64,000 bases of DNA. Origin: Cellvibrio sp. GTDB taxonomy: Bacteria > Pseudomonadota > Gammaproteobacteria > Pseudomonadales > Cellvibrionaceae. Below the pieces are notes generated by a model. That model saw nothing but the letters and a program-made list of their open reading frames with translations, was not told where the DNA came from and made no database searches. This document shows positions 45,886 to 54,947 of this stretch, in pieces. The DNA lies in the NCBI GenBank assembly GCA_016712405.1, contig JADJRD010000001.1, positions 744,001-808,000 of the forward strand. Direction: 5' to 3'. Within the stretch, counting starts at the first letter, position 1. Each line of letters opens with the position of its first letter. The position numbers and the translations under genes were made by a program.

Positions 45886-46569
45886 ATGTCAGACACCATA
45901 GATCTAATAAAGGAAAAGCTAAATGAACTTAGAGGTATCGATTCTGGATTTGAAATATTTGGTTCGTCTTCGCATGAGTATCAATTCAACCAAGTGATTT
46001 CCGAGAAGGATCTCATCGAATTTGAACAAAACAATAACTGTATTTTGCCTGGCGAATATAAAGAGTTTTTGCTTGAAATTGGAAATGGTGGTGCCGGCCC
46101 AAGTTATGGTCTTTTCCCTTTTGGCTATATGGATGATGGCTATGAATTATCGAAATGGTCAAATGATTTCGTGGCTCCCGAAAAGCCTTTCAAGTTTCAC
46201 GATGCTTTTAATGATACTTCAATGTTTTTAATCGGAGCCCCGATAGAGTCAGATTTTAATAACAGCAATGAATTTGAAGCAGCATATGATGAATGGGCAG
46301 ACAACAACTATGAACGCCTGCAAATTGAGTATTGGGATTTGCATGCACTTGATGGCGCAATTCCCATTTGCCATCATGGTTGCGCATATAGAAGTTGGCT
46401 CGTCGTGGCTGCAGGGAAAGAGTATGGGTACGTATGGAATGACGACACTCCTAGCCAAGCGGGAGTATTTCCAGCACAAACAGAAAGTAAAAATAGATGC
46501 ACCTTCGCAGAATGGTATTTGGACTGGCTGGTTAAAAGTATCAATGAAATGCGCGCAAAATATGCCTAA
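45886..46569 (+). CDS. SMI1/KNR4 (SUKH) family protein, probable immunity protein
   Basis: A 227-residue SUKH-superfamily protein. The diagnostic segment ISEKDLIEFEQNNNCILPGEYKEFLLEIGNGGAGPSYGLFPF is at about 45-85, and a later CAYRSWLVVAAGKEYGYVWND closes the fold. In bacteria SUKH proteins usually neutralise nuclease or deaminase toxins of polymorphic-toxin systems. No toxin gene is adjacent, so this may be an orphan immunity gene. Confidence 0.85.
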   Translation: MSDTIDLIKEKLNELRGIDSGFEIFGSSSHEYQFNQVISEKDLIEFEQNNNCILPGEYKEFLLEIGNGGAGPSYGLFPFGYMDDGYELSKWSNDFVAPEKPFKFHDAFNDTSMFLIGAPIESDFNNSNEFEAAYDEWADNNYERLQIEYWDLHALDGAIPICHHGCAYRSWLVVAAGKEYGYVWNDDTPSQAGVFPAQTESKNRCTFAEWYLDWLVKSINEMRAKYA

Positions 46570-46596
46570 CAATCCCAGAGCCAAAAAGTAAAGGTT

Positions 46597-47199
46597 ATGA
46601 CAAAAGAATTTTACAACAACTATTCAAATGAATTTAAAAAGACGGTCGCGGCTGAAGCTTATAGCGCCACCCCTCGAGGCGGATATCCTGAAGTTGCTGA
46701 AAAATACAATATCCCAGTTGAGTTAGTTTTTGATTGGGTAAAGTTGTTTTTTCCACCACCTCCCTCTCCCTTTTCAGCTCAACATATTTGGATTGGCACG
46801 TCAGAGAAATCTGAAAATGATTTTCATCGCTATTTCAACTATGCCGACGATTACTACGCTAAATTCGAGGCAGGGATTGAATGCTCACCTAATGATACTG
46901 GCTGTGCATTTTGCATAGATCTCAACTCACGATATCTTTATGACGAAGACTTGCTGTTTTATTTCTATTCTGCCAATTTAATGCCTTCAAAGGAAATAAT
47001 TAATGAATTACCATTAAGCACTAAAAGCTGTAGAGAAAGTATTCTCATCGCCAGCTCAAAACTTGGAATTAGAACGGCCAATGCGATTTTTTCTTACGCA
47101 GATCCATCAACAACCATTGATAACAAATCCAAACTCTACAATGGATTAATTTACCTTGGGTTATTTCAAGACCGACAACAATTGAATGCACATAAATGA
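46597..47199 (+). CDS. HTH-like segment fused to Imm22-like immunity domain
   Basis: A 200-residue protein. Residues 8-50 (YSNEFKKTVAAEAYSA, then YPEVAEKYNIPVELVFDWVK) look like the helix-turn-helix of IS3-type transposase OrfA or related Tnp HTH proteins. After a Pro-rich hinge (FFPPPPSPF), residues 62-130 (IWIGTSEKSENDFHRYFNY, then CIDLNSRYLYDEDLLFYFY) resemble immunity protein 22. The fusion is unusual. It follows the SUKH gene by 27 bases. Confidence 0.6.
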   Translation: MTKEFYNNYSNEFKKTVAAEAYSATPRGGYPEVAEKYNIPVELVFDWVKLFFPPPPSPFSAQHIWIGTSEKSENDFHRYFNYADDYYAKFEAGIECSPNDTGCAFCIDLNSRYLYDEDLLFYFYSANLMPSKEIINELPLSTKSCRESILIASSKLGIRTANAIFSYADPSTTIDNKSKLYNGLIYLGLFQDRQQLNAHK

Positions 47200-47293
47200 A
47201 TAAATTAGCAAAGGTTAGCAAAGGAGAAATATACGCCATCCCCTTGTTTGTTTCTGATAAAGCAGACAATGTAAGTTTTGCGTTAGAGAGATT

Positions 47294-47782
47294 ATGAATC
47301 CATCAATAAAACCAAGAGCCTTATGGTATAAACTCTTACGCTATATATTTCCGCAAACAAAAGCATCTTCGCTGGAAGCAATTGGGAGGGCATCGCGGTT
47401 TCTTGTTATTACTGAAATTTTACTTTCAGTATTAGTATTGATGGTTGTAGCCCCAATCAGAATAAGCATCGACATTGGATTTCAAACTTACATTATGGAT
47501 TTCTGGATGCTAATTGTTTACATTATGGATTTCTTGATGTTGATTGGGTTTCTTGTGCTCGCCGTGGCTGGATCCTTTATCTCATTAAAATCTCTTGAAA
47601 ATACCCATGCAATGAATGTAAAAATGTACGCGGCAACTTGTTTTGTTCCGAATCTATTAATATCGAGTCTTTTATATTATTCAGAAATTGCAAAAATGGC
47701 TGCAATTATAGGGGTTCCACTGATTTCAATTGTTGGAGGTTATTTTCTTTTAAAGAAATATCCACAAATGTTCAATAATTAA
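47294..47782 (+). CDS. Four-span membrane protein with an internal 10-residue duplication
   Basis: A 162-residue protein with hydrophobic segments at about 35-52, 66-98, 111-126 and 135-152. Codons for YIMDFWMLIV are repeated in tandem as YIMDFLMLIG (47490-47549, 30-base period), lengthening one membrane segment. No family recognised. It lies inside the direct-repeat-bracketed segment. Confidence 0.65.
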   Translation: MNPSIKPRALWYKLLRYIFPQTKASSLEAIGRASRFLVITEILLSVLVLMVVAPIRISIDIGFQTYIMDFWMLIVYIMDFLMLIGFLVLAVAGSFISLKSLENTHAMNVKMYAATCFVPNLLISSLLYYSEIAKMAAIIGVPLISIVGGYFLLKKYPQMFNN

Positions 47783-47844
47783 CAGGCGTTGCCGCATCGC
47801 TTCGCCCCACTACAGACTGCCTACCATTATTAAGGACACGCTTA

Positions 47845-48260
47845 ATGCAGAAACTCAAGGCATTTTTAATCGCTTTTTATTGCCAGCTGGTGCCTTCTAT
47901 CGTATTGGCATGGTCACTCGGCGCTGGGCGACCTTGGAAATACTTACGCAACTCTCTTTATTGGCCCTTCATACCTTTTGTTAAGCGGCGTACTTGACTG
48001 CTTACTATCATCAATTATGTTCGGCGCGCTTATGGCAGCATGCGTGGAGCGAACATTTTCACGACCTCTAATATCGCATCTTACAATAATATAGTATCAA
48101 AAATGTGGCTGATGATTTTGAGCAAGCCTACGGCGCCACATGGTATCCCGGAGAATCCTTCTTCGAATTGGGTCTCGGAAGCTCTATAACGTTTCCCGCA
48201 TATTTTTTTGGACTATTAACAGCCCTTGTCTTACTAAGCTTTCTCCGCAAAGGAAATTAA
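47845..48260 (+). pseudogene. Frameshifted small membrane protein
   Basis: Three consecutive frames read as one protein of about 138 residues: MQKLKAFLIAFYCQLVPSIV to 47990, then LLSGVLDCLLSSIMFGALMA, then VADDFEQAYGATWYPGESFF and a final membrane span ending LVLLSFLRKGN. One added T in the TTTT run at about 47977-47980 joins the first two parts, and one base removed near 48090 joins the third. A TAAGGA site lies before the ATG. Confidence 0.65.
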
Positions 48261-48548
48261 ATAGCTCAATAAGTGAGACCGGAATTGATTACCATTAATC
48301 ACCAAAACCACTCATCTATTGCATAGCACTAATGACATAGGTATTCTCGCCCACAGGCCTTTCGCGCCGTTAATCTCCTATTAATATCGATTTTATATTT
48401 CTGGAAATAAACTGTGTTGTTAATACACTTGAATAGTTGTTAGGCGAAGTATGAAATTAGAAAATCATAAATCAAAGGTTGTAAAAGAACGAACGTATTT
48501 ATATTTGTCTTTTATGGCAACCCTAAAATTCTTACATCAGGTGCATCT
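48261..48548. other. Intergenic region holding direct repeat copy 2
   Basis: About 290 bases. The first part contains the second direct repeat (48283-48350). The rest is AT-rich, with a TTGTTAGGC motif at about 48436 and a 33-codon frame that overlaps the next gene and looks accidental. Confidence 0.5.
48283..48350 (+). repeat. Direct repeat, copy 2, right border of the immunity-gene segment
   Basis: About 68 bases, the partner of 44668-44740. It differs by a 4- to 5-base gap and a few substitutions outside an identical 25-base core. Confidence 0.85.
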
Positions 48549-48956
48549 ATGAGACTGCTGGTTGTAATCTTGGCAACTTATCTTGTGAGCTGCGGAAGCA
48601 CTCAAATTAAAAAAGACATTTTTGTTGATGATAAGAAATATGATTTAATGGTTATACATTCGATGAAAAATGCAAATATGGATATACCATGCAAGAGAGT
48701 TACAACTGAAATTAATAACCATCTGAAAAATGATAGTAATTTCAAAATTATACAATACGATCGATTTCGTATGACAGAAGGAATAAGATTTATATTAGAT
48801 GCAAATTACAATTTGATTCCGTCACAGTATCATCAAAGTAAACGCTATTTAAATGCTTACACGGAAGTAGTTAATGTCTGTAAAAAATATGAAGCTTTGA
48901 GCTATCTTAATGCTTTGGAATTAGCGCTAAGCAAGATTCGATCAAACACCAACTGA
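48549..48956 (+). CDS. Small lipoprotein, unknown
   Basis: A 135-residue protein with a short lipoprotein signal (lipobox LVSC, Cys at about 15). The mature part is hydrophilic and helical, rich in Lys and Asn, with two cysteines (CKRV, VCKKYEAL). No family recognised. Its AT-rich composition fits the accessory region. Confidence 0.65.
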   Translation: MRLLVVILATYLVSCGSTQIKKDIFVDDKKYDLMVIHSMKNANMDIPCKRVTTEINNHLKNDSNFKIIQYDRFRMTEGIRFILDANYNLIPSQYHQSKRYLNAYTEVVNVCKKYEALSYLNALELALSKIRSNTN

Positions 48957-49062
48957 AAAATGTACAAATTTTACTTTGAAAATTAGAGCCGAATTGTACA
49001 AACTGTAAGAGCAAGAATAACTGGGGCCAGTGTAAAAATTACTTTTACACATCGTTATAACT

Positions 49063-49356
49063 TCAGAGTCGTGAATCGTAATCCATGCTTTTGTGTAAAA
49101 TGCGCACCACGAAAATATTGGCTGAAGTACTACGCTTGTAGAAAATTATGTGGCTGCTTTGTGGAAACTTTCTGTACCCATCGCGAATGTAGTCACATGA
49201 AATTCCCAAATCGGGACTTCGTGCAAGCATTAAAAATGCTTCATCTAATTGCTTAATGTACAAATTTCGCTGTGTTTTGCCCCAACGGTTTTCTGTAAAA
49301 ATGGCTATTGAACGCAAATCACTTTTAGCTTCATTGCTTAATTGAAATTGTTCCAT
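49063..49356 (-). CDS. parE: ParE/RelE-family toxin
   Basis: A 97-residue toxin of the RelE/ParE superfamily: LSNEAKSDLRSIAIFTENRWG at the N-terminus, LARSPDLGISCDYIRDGYRKFP and HIIFYKRST, then VVRILHKSMDYDSRL. ParE toxins poison DNA gyrase. It overlaps parD by one base (stop/start at 49356), with the usual antitoxin-first order. Confidence 0.92.
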   Translation of the reverse strand: MEQFQLSNEAKSDLRSIAIFTENRWGKTQRNLYIKQLDEAFLMLARSPDLGISCDYIRDGYRKFPQSSHIIFYKRSTSANIFVVRILHKSMDYDSRL

Positions 49357-49595
49357 TAATGCTTTTGCTCATCGAGTTCAGAAAGGAAGTCTTTATAGTT
49401 ATATTCGGCAATACCGCTTTCCTCGCCTTGAATGAGCATTTGACGCAGTGCTTGCAGTTTGCTTTCAGAGTCTTCAAGTAACCTTAATCCGGCTCTTACA
49501 ATTTCGCTGGCTGAACCGTAACGGCCAGACTCAAGCTGTGAGGAAATAAAACTATCGAAGTGATCACCTAAGGTAATACTTGTGTTCTTAGCCAT
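49356..49595 (-). CDS. parD: ParD-family antitoxin (ribbon-helix-helix)
   Basis: A 79-residue antitoxin. The N-terminal RHH DNA-binding part TSITLGDHFDSFISSQLESGRYGSASEIVRAGLRLLED is typical of ParD/CopG; the C-terminal part binds ParE. An AGGAG site precedes the ATG. It should autoregulate through the palindrome at 49627-49647. Confidence 0.93.
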   Translation of the reverse strand: MAKNTSITLGDHFDSFISSQLESGRYGSASEIVRAGLRLLEDSESKLQALRQMLIQGEESGIAEYNYKDFLSELDEQKH

Positions 49596-49626
49596 AAAGA
49601 GCTCCTATATGTGAAAAAATACCAAC

Positions 49627-49647
49627 AAATACCATAATATAGTATTT
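49627..49647 (-). promoter_or_regulatory. Probable parDE operator and -10 region
   Basis: AAATAC and GTATTT are inverted around a 9-base centre containing TATATT on the minus strand, a possible -10. It lies about 32 bases upstream of parD, where ParD would bind to repress its own operon. Confidence 0.5.
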
Positions 49648-49699
49648 ATCGGTGTTTTCAAGACATCAAAACAGGGCGATAGGACGCTCCTATGATGAT

Positions 49700-51049
49700 T
49701 TATACAACAGACACCCGCCTCATCACCGCCACAAACATAGTATCCGAATTTAATTCCGGCGATCCGATTAGTGTTTGATTTACCAATGTAAATTGCGGAT
49801 GCTGTTGTAAAAATGCAGCGACTTGTTGTTCGTTTTCGCTGACTTGCCAGCTGCAGGTGGCGTAAACCAAATGGCCGCCTTCTCTTAACGAAAATTGTGC
49901 TTGGTGCAATATTTTTTGTTGGAGTTGAATTAATTCTTGTGTGTCTTCTTCTGAAAAACGCCAGAGGGCGTCCGGGTTGCGGCGCCAGGTGCCGGATGCG
50001 CTGCAAGGGGCGTCAACCAATATCCAATCAAAACCTTTTTGTTGTGCGACTTCTTTGGGTAAACGCAGAGGTTCGTCGGCATTCCAAATAAATTGGCGGA
50101 TATTAAATAGTTCAGCCACTTTTGCACGGCGTTTTAATTCATCCAATTTGTATTGATGAATATCGGTTGCCAATAACATGCCTTTGTTATTCATGGGGAC
50201 GGCAATGGCTAAAGATTTTCCACCGGCACCAGCACAGACATCCCAGACTTTTTGCCCCGGCTTTGCGGCGACTTGTTTGGCGATTAATTGGCTAGCGAGA
50301 TCCTGAATTTCGATTTGACCTTTTCGATATTCTTCCGTGGTGTTAATGCCAAGGCCACCTTGTAATCCAATATTACCTTCAGCATCAGAAATAGCTTCGA
50401 CACCTTGCGCTAATAAAGAATTTTTTAAACTTTCTGAATCAGCATTTTTTGAATGCGCAGCCACACGGGTGGTTGTTGATTTTTCTTTTCAAAAATTCTT
50501 GTAATTGTTGATCAATCCAATGGTTTTGTTCGCGTCTTGCTAATAATAAATTTTTCCAGCCTGGCCTTAAACCATGCCAAAGTAGATTTTCAACTGATAA
50601 TAAATCGTCTTGTCGATTCGCAAAAAAATCATGAAAAAACTTTCACGTTTTGAATAATCTTTAACAGAAAATTGTCGAACGTCGCCGCCAGTTCGTACCA
50701 CTACCCAAAACCATAAATATTGAATCGGAAGTGAATCGAGATCAGCCACTGTCCAGTTGTTATCCCATTCAACAAGATCGGCTTTGCTCATTTTTTGTTG
50801 CCCTTTTATCTCTTGTTGAAAAAGGGCTTCCATAGCAATAGCCAATTGCATAAAACGCAAAGCATCCATCATGGCGGATGAAATAATGAGTTGATGTACC
50901 ACAGAAAACTGGCGCAATACCGGATTAAATTTACCTTCGTGTTTTAACCACTTATCCAAAAAAGGTAAGGGACGATTGTCGCTGTAAATTTGCCAGATTT
51001 TTTTTAATTCGGTTGCATCAACTTTCGTTGACCAATGTGAAGAGGTCAT
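49700..51049 (-). pseudogene. RsmB-like rRNA (cytosine-5) methyltransferase, doubly frameshifted
   Basis: RsmB/NOP-family SAM-dependent RNA methyltransferase. The C-terminal catalytic half (50464-49700) is intact: VWDVCAGAGGKSLAIA, VDAPCSASGTWRRNPD (motif IV Cys) and VYATCSWQVSENEQ (motif VI Cys). The N-terminal half starts at 51049. Between them, about 170 bases run in another frame (FFANRQDD-type LLWHGLRPGWKNLLLARREQNHW). A T added to the TTTTTT run at 50634-50639 and an A removed from the AAAAA run near 50486 give one frame of about 450 residues. The gene lacks the NusB-like domain of RsmB itself. Confidence 0.8.
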
Positions 51050-51145
51050 AAAATGGGCTTGCCTGTTTGCGGATCATAAGGTGGTGCATAATACGCGTCT
51101 TGCCCTCTTGCGACGAGAAATTACTACTTGGAACAGCAGCAAACC

Positions 51146-52393
51146 ATGAAATCCTGGGATATTTTTTGCCGTGTTATCGATAATTACGGCGATATAGGCG
51201 TTTGCTGGCGGCTAGCCCGGCAACTGGCCGCAGAATATCCCTTCAAGGTTCGGCTATGGGTTGATGAGCTGGCTGCATTGAAAATGATCTGGCCCAGTAC
51301 ACAACTCATCCCTCAACAACTATTGGAGAAACTTGAAGTCTGCCATTGGCTTGATGATTTTCCCGACCATATTTCCCCCGCCGACACAGTGATTGAAGCA
51401 TTTGCCTGTGATATTCCTTCTATTTATCTGCAAAAAATGATTCAAGCCAAAGCCTCCGGGCAGTCACCGGTCTGGATTAATCTTGAATATTTAAGCGCAG
51501 AAAAATGGGTAGAAGATTGCCATAAGATGCAATCGATTCATCCACAAAGTGGATTGAAGAAAACCTTCTTTTTTCCGGGGTTTACGGAGAAAACGGGGGG
51601 ATTGATTTGCGAGAAAAATATTCGTGAAAAAAATCTTGCTCCGATTCAGCAGGCAAATCACCTGCCCTACGGTTCTCCCTTATTGATTTCGTTATTTGCT
51701 TATGAAAACTCTGCGATTGAATCCTTGATTGACGCTTGGGCAAAAGGCAATCGACCCATTCATTGCTTGATCCCACAAGGGCGAATTCTGAATTCAATTA
51801 ATCCACTTCTGGACAGCCTCTGGTGATTGGCGAACCGCAAATAAAAAGGCTCGCTGACACTGGAAACCATCCCCTTTATGAATCAACTGGAATACGACCA
51901 GTTGTTGCAAAAATGCGATCTGAATTTCGTGCGAGGCGAAGATTCACTGGTTCGCGCTATTTGGGCAGGCAAGCCTTTTGTTTGGCAGATCTATCAGCAA
52001 ACGGAAGACGCTCATCTCATCAAATTAGAGGCTTTTTTGGATCTCTACAAAAAGGAGTTACCCATGGATCTCGCCAAATCCATTCATGGATTTTGGCTGG
52101 ATTGGAATCGACAGGAGTCTGTTATTGAATCATGGGAAAAACTGGATTTACTTTGGGATCAATGGGTTAGGAGTAATGGGGATTGGTGTGAATCTGTGGC
52201 GAAACAGAGGGATTTGGTGGGGCAGTTGGTGGGGTATTACCAGGCAAAACTTGCCCCCCTAGCCTCCCCTTGCCAGGGGAAGAGCAGACCCCCTCCCCCG
52301 GCAAGGGGAGGGTTAGGGTGGGGTCTTTTGAAATTCAATTTTCAAAAATCCCCAAACAACGGTATAGTGCGCACCGAATTTTACTTGTCTTAA
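51146..52393 (+). pseudogene. earP: EF-P arginine rhamnosyltransferase EarP, frameshifted
   Basis: GT-B enzyme that transfers rhamnose from dTDP-rhamnose to Arg32 of EF-P. The N-terminus WDIFCRVIDNYGDIGVCWRLARQL is diagnostic, as is CDLNFVRGEDSLVRAIWAGKPFVWQIYQQ in the C-terminal half. The frame breaks at 51824. Adding a G to the GG at about 51822 and removing an A from the AAAAA run near 51845 restores one continuous frame, giving GEPQIKGSLTLETIPF. The last 35 residues are encoded by an inserted GC-rich repeat (52252-52325). It lies directly upstream of efp. Confidence 0.88.
52252..52325. repeat. GC-rich inverted repeat, locus 5, inside the earP 3' end
   Basis: CTAGCCTCCCCTTGCC and GGCAAGGGGAGGGTTAG are inverted, and GGTGGGGTC closes the right side. 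It shares the TTAGGGTGGGGTC edge with the reverse complement of locus 4. It is read through by earP, giving an odd Pro/Gly-rich C-terminal tail. Confidence 0.75.
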
Positions 52394-52419
52394 ACCCACA
52401 TAGATTATTGGAATACATC

Positions 52420-52980
52420 ATGAAAAATGCTCAAGAATGCCGTGCTGGCAACGTCGTAATGATCGACGGTTCACCCTGGGTGATTCAAAAAGCCGAGTAC
52501 AACAAATCCGGTCGTAACTCTGCTGTTGTTAAAATGAAATTGAAAAACCTGCTCAGCGGCATCAACACTGAAACGGTTTATCGTGCAGACGACAAATTCG
52601 AAGACATCCAATTGGATCGCAAAGAAGTGACCTACTCTTATTATTCTGACCCTATGTATGTATTTATGGATCCGGAATTTAACCAATACGAAGTCACCAA
52701 AGAAGATTTAGGTGATATGGCACCTTGGTTGGAAGATGGTATGGAAGATGTTTGCGATGCAGTTTTTTATGATGGCAAAGTGATTTCTGTAACACCACCC
52801 AATACTATTACTCGTGAAGTGGCTTATACCGAACCAGCAGTTCGTGGTGACACATCAGGTAAAGTGATGAAGACCGCTAAACTCAACAACGGCACAGAAT
52901 TGCAAGTTGCTGCGTTTGTTGAAATCGGCCAAAAAATTATCATTGATACTCGCACTGGCGAATATAAATCACGCGCATAA
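52420..52980 (+). CDS. efp: Elongation factor P, Arg32 (EarP) type
   Basis: Translation factor of 186 residues that relieves ribosome stalling at polyproline. The three-domain family pattern is complete, from GSPWVIQKAEYNKSGRN to the C-terminal IIDTRTGEYKSRA. The domain I loop carries Arg at position 32 (NKSGRNSAVV) in place of the Lys34 used with EpmA, so the modifying enzyme should be EarP, encoded just upstream. The ATG at 52420 lies 26 bases after the earP stop. Confidence 0.97.
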   Translation: MKNAQECRAGNVVMIDGSPWVIQKAEYNKSGRNSAVVKMKLKNLLSGINTETVYRADDKFEDIQLDRKEVTYSYYSDPMYVFMDPEFNQYEVTKEDLGDMAPWLEDGMEDVCDAVFYDGKVISVTPPNTITREVAYTEPAVRGDTSGKVMKTAKLNNGTELQVAAFVEIGQKIIIDTRTGEYKSRA

Positions 52981-52993
52981 TTTTTTGATTCAT

Positions 52994-53023
52994 AAAAAAG
53001 GCGACTTTACTGTCGCCTTTTTT
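52994..53023 (+). terminator. Intrinsic terminator after efp
   Basis: AAAAAAGGCGAC and GTCGCCTTTTTT pair around TTTACT. The outer IS66 insertion target (53021-53028) begins in its T-run. Confidence 0.9.
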
Positions 53024-53028
53024 ATTTC
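53021..53028 (+). repeat. Target duplication of the outer IS66, left copy
   Basis: TTTATTTC, identical to 58323-58330. Eight bases is the standard IS66-family duplication length. Confidence 0.9.
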
Positions 53029-53321
53029 GTAAGCGCCAAATAAACCCCACTCTTGCCAGCTTGTAAGCAATATCGCACAGCAAAATCCGAAAATTCCCAC
53101 TGGCACATAAAATTTCAATAGATAAAATGACCAGCGCAAGGACGGGAACCAAAACAGGAGGTTTTGGTTAACGGAAAAACGTTTCAGGATGAAACGATTA
53201 AATGGATGTTGAACTGTAGGGAAAAGGCAGGAGCCGATGATGTCATGATGACGTTTGAACTGCAGGATGCGGGAGTTGGCAGGACGCGACTCCCTTTTTT
53301 ATTTCGAATGTATTTTTCTTA
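53029..53321. other. Non-coding left end of the outer IS66 with structured region
   Basis: About 290 bases between the terminal repeat and the tnpC stop. It includes the inverted pair CGTTTCA-GGA-TGAAACG (about 53187-53203) and a terminator-like hairpin (53271-53300). The inner copy has the same region (55428-55721) with a handful of substitutions. I find no convincing gene. Confidence 0.6.
53271..53300 (+). terminator. Terminator-like hairpin in the outer IS66 left end
   Basis: GGGAGT and ACTCCC pair around a 12-base loop and are followed by TTTTTT on the plus strand. It points towards the 3' end of tnpC and may block antisense transcription from outside the element. Confidence 0.6.
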
Positions 53322-54881
53322 TTATTGTTTTTCGTTTTTCAGATCACAATTCCACGGCAAACATTTTTCTATTTCTTCAACAGTTGTTGCGTTAGGTAAT
53401 TCCGTAAAAATATTTTTCAAATAGGCATAAGGTTCAAGGCCATTGGCTTTTGCAGTTTCAATCAAGCTGTATAAATTGGCACTTGAGGTTGCGCCTTTTT
53501 GACTCGCACTGAACAACCAATTTTTTCGACCCACCACAAAAGGTCTAATAGCATTTTCAGCGGCATTGTTATCTATCGGATAATCCCCCGAATCGAGATA
53601 ACGAATTAATCTTGGCCATTGCTCGTGTAAATAAAATAACGCTTTACCAATCGCCGATTCAGGCGGCGAATGGGCAATGCTTTTATCCAGCCAGGATTTT
53701 AATTTATCGATAATCGGTTTGGATTGTTGTTGTCGTACAGTCAATTTTTCGGATGATGTCTTTTCTTTGATATCACTTTCAATGCGATAGAGTTGTTGAA
53801 TGTAGGCCAATGCCTGATCCGCTTTTCCGGTTTTGCCTTTGGGTTGCATTTTTTGCGCATCGATAAATTTGCGTCGTGCATGTGCCCAACAACCTAATCG
53901 ATGTAGTTGATTTTGTCGCACACACCGTTGTAGCCGGAAAAACCATCGACCATCAGTGCGCCTTGATAATCGCGCAGTAAAGCTTCAGCGGCTTTTCCAC
54001 TGCGTGTCGGCTCGTATTGAAACAACACCGCAGCACAGGTTGGCATTGTGCAGCGCAATACCCACATAAAACTCTGTGTTTCAGCCGCGCGGCCAGGTTC
54101 ATTCAAGACTTGCACTCTGGTCTCGTCTGCGTGAAGAATGTTTTGATCCAATATTTTTTCGTGAATCAAATTAATCAGTGGTTGCACTAACTGACCGCAA
54201 CGAATCATCCAATTCGCTAATGTGGTGCGATCCAACTCAATGCCAATACGTTTGAAGATGTCGGTTTGTCGATAAAGTGGTAAAGCATCTACATATTTTT
54301 GTGTAGCAACACTCGCGAGCAAACCGGGTGATGCGATACTTTTGTCGATAGGTTGGGCAGGCTTACTGGCCGTGATTAAAAATCCTTCGCAGCAAGGGCA
54401 GGCGTATTTTAAACGCTTGTGGTGCAGCACTTGAATCTTCGCTGGAATCACATCCAGTTGTTCGTGTGATTCAAAACCGATTTGTTTTAAAACAGAACCA
54501 TCGTGCGGGCAGACTTTCTGCTCTTCAGGCAGATCATGGATAATCTCAACGCGAGGTAAATTCGCAGGAATAGATTCGCGATGTTTTTGCGTTGATGCGC
54601 TGCAACAGTAACCGTGGCATCTTGTGATTCAACTTCGGTATTCGAAGAAGCGCTTTCATCTTCTTCCGCCTCAACAAACAAGTCAGCCTGAATCGCTTCC
54701 AGCTTTTCACTGGAGGATCCAAACTGTTTTTGATTCAGTGAGCGGATGTAATCTTCAAGCAGTTGAATGCGGTTGTTTTTATCAGAGATGACTTTATTGT
54801 TTTCTGAAATAATTTTATCTTTTCAGAAATTATTTCTTTTAGTTGATCTATTTCTTGAGTGATTTCGTGAGTATTTTGCAT
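53322..54881 (-). pseudogene. tnpC: IS66 transposase TnpC of the outer element, frameshifted
   Basis: DDE transposase of IS66, about 519 residues if repaired. Conserved blocks are LDVIPAKIQVLHHKRLKYACPCC (zinc-binding), LHADETRVQVL with the catalytic Asp, ALMVDGFSGYNGVC, and YPIDNNAAENAIRPFVVGRKNWLF with the catalytic Glu. Relative to the inner copy it lacks one T at 53911-53914 and one at 54583-54587, each breaking the frame. A third break near 54823 is shared with the inner copy. Confidence 0.9.
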
Positions 54882-54947
54882 GAATGTATTTTACCAAAAA
54901 TGCCATTCATGCAACAGAAAAATATTGCTTTAATAACAATAATTATA

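Noticed and set aside
46562..48445. GCCTAACAA (46567) and TTGTTAGGC (48436) motifs resembling integron attC cores
   Set aside because: The spaces around them are too short or lack the imperfect hairpin of attC sites, and no integrase is present.
53164..53424. A plus-strand frame in the left end of the IS66 element
   Set aside because: It runs through the terminator-like hairpin and into antisense of tnpC; it is not preserved as a protein in the second copy.
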